Positions 1-8,143 of a stretch of DNA of 64,000 nt are shown here, piece after piece. The position numbers and the translations under genes were made by a program. The DNA comes from Dechloromonas sp. H13. GTDB lineage: Bacteria > Pseudomonadota > Gammaproteobacteria > Burkholderiales > Rhodocyclaceae. The notes under the pieces are model-generated. The model searched no databases. It was not told the origin of the DNA and saw nothing but the letters and a program-made list of their open reading frames with translations. Location of the stretch: the NCBI RefSeq assembly GCF_009469615.1, contig NZ_SSXX01000002.1, positions 485,001-549,000 on the forward strand. Reading direction: 5' to 3'. The number at the start of each line of letters is the position of its first letter. Positions within the stretch are counted from its first letter, which is position 1.

Positions 1-504
1 GCTGCGGTTCAGCGGCCCACTTTGCTTCCCAAAAGCGAGCCGGTGGCTGCAGCGACGGTTGCCGAGTCAGTCGCCAACCCAGGGAAGGCCGCACTGCCGC
101 CCACGTCGCGGGGTGCCGCCGTGGAGAACGGGCCGTGGTATGAAATGGTCGCCGCGCTCCAGTTGAACGGCCTGGCGCGGGAACTCGCGCAGCATTGCGA
201 ACTGCGCGAACTCAGCGACGGGGATTGCGTACTTCGCCTGGCGCCTGCGCACGGCCATCTGCAGATGAAACCGGCGCCCGATAAATTGCGCCAGGCGTTG
301 AGCGATTATCTGGGGCGGCCGATCGCGTTGCGCTTCGAATTGGCGCAGACCGAGGCCGATACCCCGGCGGCAACCGTCGGGCGCGAGCGCCGAGAACGCC
401 AGGACCAGGCGATTGCCTCGATCGAACAGGATTCCTTCGTCCGCGATGTCATCGAAAGTTGCGATGCCTCGCTGGTCGAATCGTCAATCAAACCCATCGA
501 ATAG
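1..504 (+). CDS. dnaX: DNA polymerase III tau/gamma subunit, C-terminal part (5' truncated)
   Basis: The reading frame is open from the first base of the window, so the gene starts upstream. The visible 167 residues begin with an Ala/Pro-rich linker and continue into a compact domain ([19 protein letters not shown], then [10 protein letters not shown] and [15 protein letters not shown]). This resembles the C-terminal domain of proteobacterial tau, which contacts the polymerase alpha subunit. The ATPase part of the clamp loader is not in the window. The call rests on this domain and on the following ybaB and recR, the usual dnaX-ybaB-recR order. The stop is 13 bases before ybaB, so co-transcription is likely. 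Confidence 0.85.
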   Translation, partial: AAVQRPTLLPKSEPVAAATVAESVANPGKAALPPTSRGAAVENGPWYEMVAALQLNGLARELAQHCELRELSDGDCVLRLAPAHGHLQMKPAPDKLRQALSDYLGRPIALRFELAQTEADTPAATVGRERRERQDQAIASIEQDSFVRDVIESCDASLVESSIKPIE

Positions 505-517
505 CGGAGATACATAC

Positions 518-841
518 ATGATGAAGGGTGGTTTGGCTGGTCTGATGAAACAGGCCCAGATGATGCAGGACAACATGAAGAAGGTGCAGGAGCAGCTGGC
601 TCAGACCGAAGTCGAAGGGCAGTCCGGCGCCGGCATGGTCAAGGTCGTGATGACCTGCGCTCACGATGTCCGCCGGGTCAGTATCGATCCTTCGGTTCTC
701 GATGACAGGGAAATGCTCGAGGATCTGGTTGCGGCAGCCGTCAATGACGCCGTTCGTCGTGGCGAGGAACTGAGCAAGGAAAAGATGGCCGGCTTCACGG
801 CCGGCATGAACCTGCCCCCGGGCTTCAAGCTGCCGTTCTGA
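518..841 (+). CDS. ybaB: YbaB/EbfC family nucleoid-associated DNA-binding protein
   Basis: A 107-residue protein beginning [20 protein letters not shown], the typical amphipathic first helix of YbaB/EbfC proteins, and ending in the family's Pro/Gly-rich tail ([10 protein letters not shown]). These proteins form tweezer-like dimers that bind DNA with little sequence specificity. The ATG at 518 is chosen because a GGAG ribosome site lies 8 bases upstream and the family starts here; the frame stays open further upstream inside dnaX. It sits between dnaX and recR, its usual place, and is probably co-transcribed with both. Confidence 0.93.
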   Translation: MMKGGLAGLMKQAQMMQDNMKKVQEQLAQTEVEGQSGAGMVKVVMTCAHDVRRVSIDPSVLDDREMLEDLVAAAVNDAVRRGEELSKEKMAGFTAGMNLPPGFKLPF

Positions 842-845
842 GCCT

Positions 846-1445
846 GTGAATCCATCGGGCCTCGAAGCGCTGATCGAGGCGTTGCGCTGCCTGCCCGGCG
901 TCGGGCCAAAATCGGCACAGCGCATGGCCTACCACCTGTTGCAGCACGACCGGAAGGGCGCGCAGCGTCTCGGTGACGCCATCGCGCATGCCGTGGCATT
1001 GATCCGCCATTGCCAGCGCTGCAACACATTTACCGAGAGCGAGATTTGCGAGCGTTGCGCGTCGCCGCGCCGCGACGCATCGTTGCTTTGCGTCGTCGAA
1101 ACGCCGGTCGACATGAACATGATGGAGCAAACGCAGGCCTATTCAGGGCTCTACTACGTCCTGATGGGGCGCATTTCTCCACTCGACGGCGTTGGCGCGC
1201 GCGAACTCGGGCTTGAAAGACTGTTGTCCCGGATTCTCGACGGCGCGGTGCGCGAGGTGATCCTCGCCACCAACTACACCAACGAGGGGGAGGCGACGGC
1301 CCACTACATCATGTCGATGCTGAAGCCGAAGGGCATCACGGTGACGCGAATCGCCCGCGGCGTACCGGTCGGCGGTGAACTCGAGTACGTCGATAGCGGA
1401 ACTCTGGCGCAGGCATTGCGCGAGCGCAGGACTTGCGCAGATTGA
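846..1445 (+). CDS. recR: Recombination protein RecR
   Basis: A 199-residue protein of normal RecR length, starting at a GTG four bases after the ybaB stop. In order it shows a helix-hairpin-helix ([17 protein letters not shown], residues 16-32), a C4 zinc finger (C56, C59, C68, C71) and a Toprim domain ([10 protein letters not shown], then [10 protein letters not shown]-like [14 protein letters not shown]). RecR works with RecF and RecO to load RecA on gapped DNA. The alternative start (an ATG further in) would remove the helix-hairpin-helix, so GTG is preferred. Confidence 0.95.
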   Translation: MNPSGLEALIEALRCLPGVGPKSAQRMAYHLLQHDRKGAQRLGDAIAHAVALIRHCQRCNTFTESEICERCASPRRDASLLCVVETPVDMNMMEQTQAYSGLYYVLMGRISPLDGVGARELGLERLLSRILDGAVREVILATNYTNEGEATAHYIMSMLKPKGITVTRIARGVPVGGELEYVDSGTLAQALRERRTCAD

Positions 1446-1475
1446 CAATGGCTTTTATCGCGAGTTCCGTTGTCG

Positions 1476-1481
1476 TATAAT
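1476..1481 (+). promoter_or_regulatory. Candidate -10 element for the petABC operon
   Basis: A perfect TATAAT lies 48 bases before the petA start codon in the 83-base gap after recR. The region 17 bases upstream (TTTTAT) is a poor -35 match. A better TTGACA at 1442-1447 is 28 bases away, too far for normal sigma70 spacing. An inferred promoter from sequence only. Confidence 0.45.
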
Positions 1482-1528
1482 TTAGCGTTTATTTTTAATC
1501 CCATCCAATTCCTTTAGGGGTCAGCGTT

Positions 1529-2125
1529 ATGAGCAATCAAGGAAAAATGGACTGCGGCAGGCGGCGTCTGATCGTCGCTACCGCGGCCGTCGGCGGGGTA
1601 GGTGCGGTTGCCGCACTTGTGCCGTTCGTCTCCAGCTTGCTTCCGTCCGAGCGTGCCAAGGCTGCAGGCGCTCCGGTAGAAGTCGATATCGGCAAGCTTG
1701 ATGCCGGCCAGATGATGACCGTCGAATGGCGAGGCAAGCCGGTCTGGGTCATCAACCGCACCAAGGCCATGCTCGAAACCCTGCCCAAGCTCGACGACCA
1801 GGTCGCCGATCCGAAATCCGAGAAGCCGCAGCAACCCCAGTACGCGCAGAACGAGCATCGCTCCATCAAGCCGGAATACATGATCGTCGTCGGAATCTGC
1901 ACCCACCTCGGTTGTTCGCCGTCTTCCAAGTTCAAGGCCGGTGCCGAAGAAGGGATGCCGGCCAACTGGCTGGGCGGCTTCCTGTGCCCCTGCCATGGTT
2001 CGACTTTCGACTTCGCCGGCCGCGTCTTCAAGGCGAAGCCTGCCCCGACCAACCTCGAAGTGCCGCCGCACGTGTATCTTTCCGATACGCGGGTTCTGAT
2101 CGGCGAAGACAAAAAGGGAGCGTAA
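1529..2125 (+). CDS. petA: Ubiquinol-cytochrome c reductase, Rieske iron-sulfur subunit
   Basis: A 198-residue Rieske protein of the cytochrome bc1 complex (complex III), which passes electrons from ubiquinol to cytochrome c1. The N-terminus carries a twin-arginine-type segment (CGRRRLIVATAA) followed by a single membrane anchor at about residues 14-38. The [2Fe-2S] ligands are in CTHLGC (124-129) and CPCHGS (153-158), both intact. Length is normal for the family. It is the first gene of petABC; petB starts 3 bases after its stop. Confidence 0.97.
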   Translation: MSNQGKMDCGRRRLIVATAAVGGVGAVAALVPFVSSLLPSERAKAAGAPVEVDIGKLDAGQMMTVEWRGKPVWVINRTKAMLETLPKLDDQVADPKSEKPQQPQYAQNEHRSIKPEYMIVVGICTHLGCSPSSKFKAGAEEGMPANWLGGFLCPCHGSTFDFAGRVFKAKPAPTNLEVPPHVYLSDTRVLIGEDKKGA

Positions 2126-2128
2126 GAA

Positions 2129-3430
2129 ATGGCTGCTGGCAATTTCGAAAAGTACAAGTCCGACGGCTCCATCGGGGGCAACGTGCTGGAGTGGGTCGAC
2201 GCCCGCTTCCCGGCAACCTCGATGTACAAGGGACACCTCTCCGAATACTACGCGCCGAAGAATTTCAACTTCTGGTACTTCTTCGGTTCGCTGGCCCTGC
2301 TGGTCCTGGTCATCCAGATCGTCACCGGCATCTTCCTGGTCATGCACTACAAGCCGGATGCCGCGCTGAACGCCAACGGCGTGCCCATCGCCTTCGCGTC
2401 CGTCGAGTACATCATGCGCGACGTCCCGGGGGGCTGGATCATCCGCTACATGCACTCCACCGGTGCTTCGGCCTTCTTCATCGTGGTCTACCTCCACATG
2501 TTCCGCGGCCTGCTCTACGGTTCCTACCGCAAGCCGCGCGAGCTGACCTGGCTGTTCGGGGTCGGCATCTTCCTGGTGCTGATGGGCGAGGCTTTCTTCG
2601 GTTACCTGCTGCCGTGGGGGCAGATGTCCTTCTGGGGCGCGCAGGTGATCGTGAACCTGTTCTCGGCCATCCCGGTCATCGGCCCCGACCTCTCGATCAT
2701 CATTCGCGGTGACTATGTCGTCGGCGATGCCACGCTGAACCGCTTCTTCTCCTTCCATGTCATCGCCTTCCCGCTGATCCTGCTCGGCCTTGTCGCGGCG
2801 CACCTGCTGGCACTGCACGAAACCGGCTCGAACAACCCGGATGGCATCGACATCAAGGAAAACAAGGACGAAAACGGCATTCCGCGCGACGGCATCCCGT
2901 TCCATCCCTATTACACCGTGAAGGACATCGTCGGTGTCGTGGTCTTCCTGATGGTCTTCTCGGCCGTGCTCTTCTTCGCGCCGGAAGGCGGCGGTTATTT
3001 CCTGGAAACGCCGAACTTTTACCCGGCCGACCCGCTGAAGACGCCGCCGCACATCGCGCCGGTCTGGTACTTCACGCCGTTCTACTCGATCCTGCGTGCC
3101 ATGGTCTGGAACTTCTTCGGCCTCGACGCCAAGTTCTGGGGCGTGGTGGCGATGGGTGCCTCGGTCGTGATCTTCGCCTTCCTGCCGTGGCTGGATCGCA
3201 GCCCGGTGCGTTCGATCCGCTATCGCGGTCCGATCTACAAGACGATGCTGACCATCTTCGTGATCTGTTTCTTCATCCTCGGCTATCTGGGTACGCTGTC
3301 GCCGTCGCCGATGGGCGAACTGGTTTCCCAGGTCTGCACGGTGTTCTACTTCGGATTCTTCCTCGGCATGCCGTGGTGGTCCCGCATGGACAAGTTCAAG
3401 CCGGTCCCCGAACGTGTGACGATGAAGTGA
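2129..3430 (+). CDS. petB: Ubiquinol-cytochrome c reductase, cytochrome b
   Basis: A 433-residue polytopic membrane protein, full-length cytochrome b of the bc1 complex. Four heme-ligand histidines are expected in the pairs near HSTGASAFFIVVYLHM and FHVIAFPLILLGLVAAH, and both segments are present. The Qo-site PEWY region is represented by PVWYFTPFYSILRA. It catalyses quinol oxidation and Q-cycle electron bifurcation in the inner membrane. It lies between petA and petC with gaps of 3 and 4 bases. Confidence 0.97.
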   Translation: MAAGNFEKYKSDGSIGGNVLEWVDARFPATSMYKGHLSEYYAPKNFNFWYFFGSLALLVLVIQIVTGIFLVMHYKPDAALNANGVPIAFASVEYIMRDVPGGWIIRYMHSTGASAFFIVVYLHMFRGLLYGSYRKPRELTWLFGVGIFLVLMGEAFFGYLLPWGQMSFWGAQVIVNLFSAIPVIGPDLSIIIRGDYVVGDATLNRFFSFHVIAFPLILLGLVAAHLLALHETGSNNPDGIDIKENKDENGIPRDGIPFHPYYTVKDIVGVVVFLMVFSAVLFFAPEGGGYFLETPNFYPADPLKTPPHIAPVWYFTPFYSILRAMVWNFFGLDAKFWGVVAMGASVVIFAFLPWLDRSPVRSIRYRGPIYKTMLTIFVICFFILGYLGTLSPSPMGELVSQVCTVFYFGFFLGMPWWSRMDKFKPVPERVTMK

Positions 3431-3443
3431 GAGGATGCATAAA

Positions 3444-4163
3444 ATGAAAAAATTCCTGATCACATTGCTCTTCGCGCCGATCATGGCCTTTGCCAGCGGC
3501 GGCAATGTCCATCTCGACAAGTGGCCGGGTTCGGTGAGCGACAAGGCGGCCCTGCAGAACGGTGCCAAGCTGTTCGTCAATTACTGCCTGAACTGCCACG
3601 GCGCTTCCTACATGCGCTACAAGACGCTGACGGAACTGGGCCTGACCGAGCAGCAGGTTAGGGACAACCTGATGTTCACGTCCGACAAGATCGGCGGGCT
3701 GATGGCTGTCGCAGCGCGTTCCGACGAGCAGAAGCTGTGGTTCGGCGCGACGCCGCCGGACCTCACCATCGTTGCCCGTGCCCGCGGCGAAGCCGGCAAT
3801 GCCGGCGCCGGCGCCGACTGGCTCTACACTTACCTGCGTTCCTTCTATCGTGACCCGAACCGTCCGACCGGCTGGAACAACGTCGTGTTCGAAAATGTCG
3901 GCATGCCCAACCCGTTGTGGCAGCTGCAGGGCCAGCAGGTGCGGGATCATGAGTCGCACAAGCTGGAAATGGCGGTGCCCGGTCAGCTTTCCCCGGCTGA
4001 ATTCGACAAGGCGGTTTCCGACCTCGTCGGCTTCATGGTCTGGATGGGCGAGCCGCAGCAGGAATTCCGCCGTACCCTGGGCTGGTTCGTTCTTGCCTTC
4101 TTGGCACTGCTCTTCGTGGTTTCCTACGCTTTGAAGAAGGAATACTGGAAAGACATTCACTGA
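3444..4163 (+). CDS. petC: Ubiquinol-cytochrome c reductase, cytochrome c1
   Basis: Counting from ATG 3444 the protein has 239 residues: a signal peptide (MKKFLITLLFAPIMAFA), the heme c site CLNCH (48-52) and one C-terminal membrane anchor (GWFVLAFLALLFVVSYAL). ATG 3444 is chosen because GAGAGG (3429-3434) lies 9 bases upstream and the signal peptide begins there. An in-frame ATG at 3435 would add MHK and overlaps the ribosome site. It is the last gene of petABC; an inverted repeat TGATCC/GGATCA (4161-4177) follows, without a T-run. Confidence 0.96.
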   Translation: MKKFLITLLFAPIMAFASGGNVHLDKWPGSVSDKAALQNGAKLFVNYCLNCHGASYMRYKTLTELGLTEQQVRDNLMFTSDKIGGLMAVAARSDEQKLWFGATPPDLTIVARARGEAGNAGAGADWLYTYLRSFYRDPNRPTGWNNVVFENVGMPNPLWQLQGQQVRDHESHKLEMAVPGQLSPAEFDKAVSDLVGFMVWMGEPQQEFRRTLGWFVLAFLALLFVVSYALKKEYWKDIH

Positions 4164-4245
4164 TCCAACACGGATCAGCTGACGGCATCGCGGGTTTGGC
4201 TTCGGCCGGCCCCCGGTGCCGAATCTCATTTTGAGGGTAACACCA

Positions 4246-4842
4246 ATGATGAACCTCTACTCGGGCACCACCTGCCCATTCAGCCATCGCTGCCGCATCG
4301 TCCTTTACGAAAAAGGCATGGATTTCCAGGTCATCGATGTCGACATGTTCAACAAGCCGGAAGATCTGGCTGTCATCAACCCGCACAACCGCGTGCCGGT
4401 TCTGGTCGAGCGCGATCTCGTGCTGTTCGAGCCAAACATCATCAACGAATACATCGACGAGCGTTTTCCGCATCCGCAGCTGATGCCTGCTGACCCGATC
4501 ATGCGGGCCCGCGCCCGCCAGCTGCTGGTCGGCATGGAGCGCGAGATCTTCTCGTTCATGGAAGTGCTCGAGAAGAACGGCAAGACCGCCGACAAGGCGC
4601 GCCAGGAAATCCGTGCCCGCCTGACCGAGATCATCCCGATCTTCAACAAGCAGAAATTCATGCTGGGCGACGAATTTTCCATGCTCGACGTGGCGATCGC
4701 GCCGCTGCTGTGGCGCCTCGACCATTACGGCATCGACCTCGGCAAGGCCGCGGCGCCGCTGATGAAATACGCCGAGCGCATCTTCAGCCGCCAGGGTTTC
4801 ATCGACGCCCTGACGCCGTCCGAAAAAGCGATGCGCAAGTAA
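4246..4842 (+). CDS. sspA: Stringent starvation protein A (glutathione S-transferase fold)
   Basis: A protein of 198 residues (or 197 from the adjacent ATG 4249) with a GST-like N-terminal thioredoxin domain (MNLYSGTTCPFSHRCRIVLYEKGM) and an all-helical C-terminal domain. SspA binds RNA polymerase and acts as a stress and starvation transcription factor rather than as a transferase. A GAGGG site at 4233-4237 supports this start. Downstream of petABC and 3 bases before sspB is the standard betaproteobacterial arrangement. Confidence 0.93.
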   Translation: MMNLYSGTTCPFSHRCRIVLYEKGMDFQVIDVDMFNKPEDLAVINPHNRVPVLVERDLVLFEPNIINEYIDERFPHPQLMPADPIMRARARQLLVGMEREIFSFMEVLEKNGKTADKARQEIRARLTEIIPIFNKQKFMLGDEFSMLDVAIAPLLWRLDHYGIDLGKAAAPLMKYAERIFSRQGFIDALTPSEKAMRK

Positions 4843-4845
4843 GGC

Positions 4846-5274
4846 ATGGAACTGCCCTCGACCAAGCCCTATCTTGTCCGGGCCATCTGGGAATGGTGCT
4901 GCGACAACGGCTTCACGCCATACATCGCGGTCCAGGTCGATGCGCGTACCAACGTACCGCGCGAGTTCATCCGTGATGGCCAGATCGTGCTCAACCTTGG
5001 CCCCGATGCGACCAACAAGTTGCAGATTGGTAACGATCTGATCGAATTCCAGGCCCGCTTCGGTGGCGTCGCACGCCAGCTGTCGGTGCCGGTCGACCGG
5101 GTGTCGGCGATCTATGCGCGGGAGAACGGCGCCGGGATGGCTTTCGAGGTCGGTGACGAAGGCGGCCAGGCGGCCGAGGAGGCCGCAGAGCCGTTGCCTG
5201 AAGACGCCGCCGATGAAAATCCGGAGCCGCCACGCCCTGAAGGAGGGCGTCCCAAGCTGCAGCGCATCAAATAG
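4846..5274 (+). CDS. sspB: ClpXP protease specificity-enhancing factor SspB
   Basis: A 142-residue protein with the SspB fold (TKPYLVRAIWEWCCDNGFTPYI, then IVLNLGPDATNKLQIGNDLIEF) and a long acidic Pro/Glu tail ending in GGRPKLQRIK. SspB tethers ssrA-tagged and other substrates to ClpX; the flexible tail carries the ClpX-docking peptide. It is translationally close to sspA and is followed by a strong terminator at 5306-5336. Confidence 0.93.
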   Translation: MELPSTKPYLVRAIWEWCCDNGFTPYIAVQVDARTNVPREFIRDGQIVLNLGPDATNKLQIGNDLIEFQARFGGVARQLSVPVDRVSAIYARENGAGMAFEVGDEGGQAAEEAAEPLPEDAADENPEPPRPEGGRPKLQRIK

Positions 5275-5305
5275 GGACATTAGTTGCGGTCTACGCACCA
5301 AAACA

Positions 5306-5336
5306 GGGAGATTTCCGCAAGGAGTCTCCCTTTTTT
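5306..5336 (+). terminator. Rho-independent terminator after sspAB
   Basis: GGGAGA (5306-5311) pairs perfectly with TCTCCC (5325-5330) and is followed directly by six T. The preceding TTGCGGTCTACG (5284-5295) resembles the core of the dispersed TGCGGTCGACC repeat found elsewhere in the window. It insulates sspAB from the sigma54 promoter of nasA. Confidence 0.88.
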
Positions 5337-5361
5337 ATGCCCAATCCCGTGATTTTCTATA

Positions 5362-5377
5362 TGGCACGCCTGTTGCT
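5362..5377 (+). promoter_or_regulatory. Sigma54 (-24/-12) promoter of nasA
   Basis: TGGCACG-N4-TTGCT matches the sigma54 consensus with correct GG-to-GC spacing. Transcription would start near 5388, leaving only about 14 untranslated bases before the nasA ATG at 5402. Unlike nirB, narK and nrtA, there is therefore no room for an RNA leader. No clear NtrC site lies in the short gap; a degenerate relative of the shared upstream motif is at 5254-5268 inside sspB. Confidence 0.85.
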
Positions 5378-5401
5378 CTAAGGCAGGCCGGAAGGAAAAT
5401 C

Positions 5402-8125
5402 ATGAAAACGGAAGTCAAATCCACCTGTTGTTACTGCGGCGTCGGCTGCGGTGTGCTGATCGAAACCGAGGAGGGCAGGATTGCCGGCGTTCGCGGCGAC
5501 CCTGAACACCCGGCCAATCGCGGGCGCCTATGTACCAAGGGTGCGACCCTGCACCTGACCGCCGACCCGACCTATCGCCTGCAGTATCCTGAGCGCCGCG
5601 CGACGCGCGGCGGCGAACGCCAGCGCGTCAGTTGGGATGCTGCCCTCGACGAAGCCGCCGAGCGCTTCGCCGCGACCATCCGCGCCCACGGCCCGGATTC
5701 GGTCGCGTTCTACATCTCGGGCCAGTTGATGACCGAGGACTACTATGTCTTCAACAAGTTGGCCAAGGGGCTGATCGGCACCAACAACGTCGATACCAAT
5801 TCGCGGCTCTGTATGTCGTCGGCCGTCGCCGGCTACAAGCAGACGCTGGGTGCCGATGCGCCGCCGTGCAGCTACGCGGACATTCTGCAGGCCGGGCTTA
5901 TCTTCATCGCCGGCGCCAACCCGGCGGTCGCGCATCCGATCGTCTTCCGCTACATCGAGGATGCGCGGGCGGCCAATCCCGACCTGAAGATCATCGTCGC
6001 CGACCCCCGCCGTTCCGAAAGTGCCGAGATCGCCGACCTCCACCTGCCGATCAAGCCGGGCACCGACATCGCCCTGTTTAACGGCATGCTGAACATCCTG
6101 ATCAACGAAGGCCTGGTCGATCCCGATTACATCGCCGCGCATACCACCGGCTTCGAGGCGCTGGCCGACATCGTCAAAAATTACCCGCCTGCAATCGCCG
6201 CCGATATCTGCGGCATTCCGACCGCCGACCTGCTGCAGGCGGCGCGCTGGTTCGCCGCCAGCGGCGCATCGCTGTCGCTGTACTGCCAGGGGCTTAACCA
6301 GTCGGCGCACGGCACGCACAACAACGCCGCCCTCATCCACCTGCACCTGGCGACCGGGCAGATCGGCCGGCCGGGCGCCGGCCCGTTCTCGCTGACCGGC
6401 CAGCCCAACGCCATGGGCGGGCGCGAAGTCGGCGGCCTCGCCAACCTCCTGTCGGCACACCGTGATCTCGGCAATCCGGCGCATCGCGCCGAGATGGCGC
6501 GCTTCTGGGGCGTGCCCTTCGTTCCCGCGCGGCCCGGCAAGTCTGCGGTCGACCTGTTCAAAAGCCTGAAAACCGGCGAGATCAAGGCGGTCTGGATCGC
6601 CTGCACCAACCCGGCGCAATCGCTGCCCAACCAAGCGGCCGTGCGCGAGGCGCTGCAGGCCGCCGAGTTCGTCGTGCTGCAGGAAGCCTACGGCAACACC
6701 GACACCGCCGACTACGCCGACCTCCTGCTGCCCGCCAGCGGCTGGGGCGAAAAGCACGGCACCGTGACCAATTCGGAGCGCTGCATCAGCCGCGTCCGGC
6801 CGGCGGTGGCGGCGCCCGGCGAAGCACGCCACGACTGGGAGATCGTCGTCGATTTCGCCCGCCGCCTCGGCCGGAAGCTGGATCACGCCGGCGTCGACCG
6901 GCTGTTCCCCTACGACGATGCCGAAGCCATCTTCAACGAGCACCGCGAGACTACGCGCGGCCGCGACCTCGACATTACCGGCCTGAGCTACGCGCTGCTC
7001 GAAGCCGACGGGCCGCAGCAATGGCCGTACCCGGAAGGTGCCAGCGCCGGCAAGGTCCGCCTCTACGAGGACGGGCGTTTCCCGACCGCCGACGGCCGGG
7101 CTCGCTTCGTCGCCGTCGAGCACCGGCCGACCGCCGACGTGCCGGCCGAGGAAGCGCCGATCAGCCTGCTCTCCGGTCGCATGCGCGACCACTGGCACGG
7201 CATGAGCCGCACCGGCACGGTGCCGCGCCTGTTCAATCTCGAGGATGAGCCGCTGCTCGCCATGCATCCCTGCGACATGCGCCATCGCAACCTGGAAAGC
7301 GGCGATCTCGTGCGCGTCACCAACGCCCGCGGCGCAATGACCGTCCGCGTCGCCGAGCGTCCTGGCCTGCAACGCGGCCGCGCCTGGATGCCGATGCACT
7401 GGGGCAGCCAGTTCATGAACTCACCCGGCGCCAACGCGCTGGCCTGCGACGCCGTCGACCCCTATTCCATGCAGCCGGAACTGAAGCATGCGGCGGTGCA
7501 GATCGCCCGCGTCGACTTGCCTTACCCGCTGGCCATCGTCCGTCGCTGCGCCAGTCGCAGCGACGCGCTGGTCCTGATGCAGGAAGCCAGATCAAAGATT
7601 GCCGCGTTTCCCTATGCGACGATAGCGCTGTACGGACGTAGCAGCCCGCTGGTGGTTTTCCGGGCAGCGGCGGCCGCTGCCGTCGATGACGCGCTGATCG
7701 CCGAACTGGACCGCCTGTTCGGCATGGATACCGACGACGGGGCCATCGTTTACGTGGATGCCCGGCGCAGCATCGCCAAGAAGGCGATCGCCCGTGAGGG
7801 CAGGCTGCTGGGCGTGCGGCTGGCCGGCGAGACGCTGGCGCAGGGCTGGTTGAAGCAGGCGATGGCGGAGGACGAACTCGACGCCAGCCTGATTCGCCTG
7901 GCGCTGGCGCCGAGTGCCAAGCCGCCGGTGACGGTGGCGCCGCGCAACATCGTCTGCAAGTGCGCCGACGTCAGCGACGTCCAGATTCAGAAGGCACTGG
8001 CCCAGGGCGCCGACCTGGCCGGCCTGCAGGAAAAGCTGAAATGCGGCACTTTTTGCGGGTCCTGCGTGCCCGATGTCAAGCGCATAGTGGCACAATATGG
8101 GACACAAGAAGCTGCGGCAGCCTGA
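5402..8125 (+). CDS. nasA: Assimilatory nitrate reductase catalytic subunit with C-terminal BFD-type [2Fe-2S] domain
   Basis: A 907-residue cytoplasmic molybdopterin enzyme that reduces nitrate to nitrite. The N-terminus binds a [4Fe-4S] cluster through C9, C12, C16 and C44, followed by the Mo-bisMGD domains (QSAHGTHNNAALIHLHLATG, and the C-terminal dinucleotide-binding part near MPMHWGSQFMNSPGANAL). The last 60 residues form a BFD-like [2Fe-2S] domain (CKCADVSD and CGTFCGSC), as in Klebsiella-type NasA. ATG 5402 follows GGAAGG; the frame is open further upstream but the Cys motif fixes the start here. The gene follows the sigma54 promoter at 5362. Confidence 0.95.
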   Translation: MKTEVKSTCCYCGVGCGVLIETEEGRIAGVRGDPEHPANRGRLCTKGATLHLTADPTYRLQYPERRATRGGERQRVSWDAALDEAAERFAATIRAHGPDSVAFYISGQLMTEDYYVFNKLAKGLIGTNNVDTNSRLCMSSAVAGYKQTLGADAPPCSYADILQAGLIFIAGANPAVAHPIVFRYIEDARAANPDLKIIVADPRRSESAEIADLHLPIKPGTDIALFNGMLNILINEGLVDPDYIAAHTTGFEALADIVKNYPPAIAADICGIPTADLLQAARWFAASGASLSLYCQGLNQSAHGTHNNAALIHLHLATGQIGRPGAGPFSLTGQPNAMGGREVGGLANLLSAHRDLGNPAHRAEMARFWGVPFVPARPGKSAVDLFKSLKTGEIKAVWIACTNPAQSLPNQAAVREALQAAEFVVLQEAYGNTDTADYADLLLPASGWGEKHGTVTNSERCISRVRPAVAAPGEARHDWEIVVDFARRLGRKLDHAGVDRLFPYDDAEAIFNEHRETTRGRDLDITGLSYALLEADGPQQWPYPEGASAGKVRLYEDGRFPTADGRARFVAVEHRPTADVPAEEAPISLLSGRMRDHWHGMSRTGTVPRLFNLEDEPLLAMHPCDMRHRNLESGDLVRVTNARGAMTVRVAERPGLQRGRAWMPMHWGSQFMNSPGANALACDAVDPYSMQPELKHAAVQIARVDLPYPLAIVRRCASRSDALVLMQEARSKIAAFPYATIALYGRSSPLVVFRAAAAAAVDDALIAELDRLFGMDTDDGAIVYVDARRSIAKKAIAREGRLLGVRLAGETLAQGWLKQAMAEDELDASLIRLALAPSAKPPVTVAPRNIVCKCADVSDVQIQKALAQGADLAGLQEKLKCGTFCGSCVPDVKRIVAQYGTQEAAAA

Positions 8126-8143
8126 CCGCGGCTGGAGGAGACG

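Noticed and set aside
1442-1447. TTGACA as the -35 of the pet promoter
   Set aside because: It is 28 bases from the TATAAT at 1476 and so cannot pair with it under normal sigma70 spacing.
4161-4177. TGATCC/GGATCA inverted repeat after petC as a terminator
   Set aside because: No T-run follows on either strand; left as a possible mRNA-stabilising stem only.
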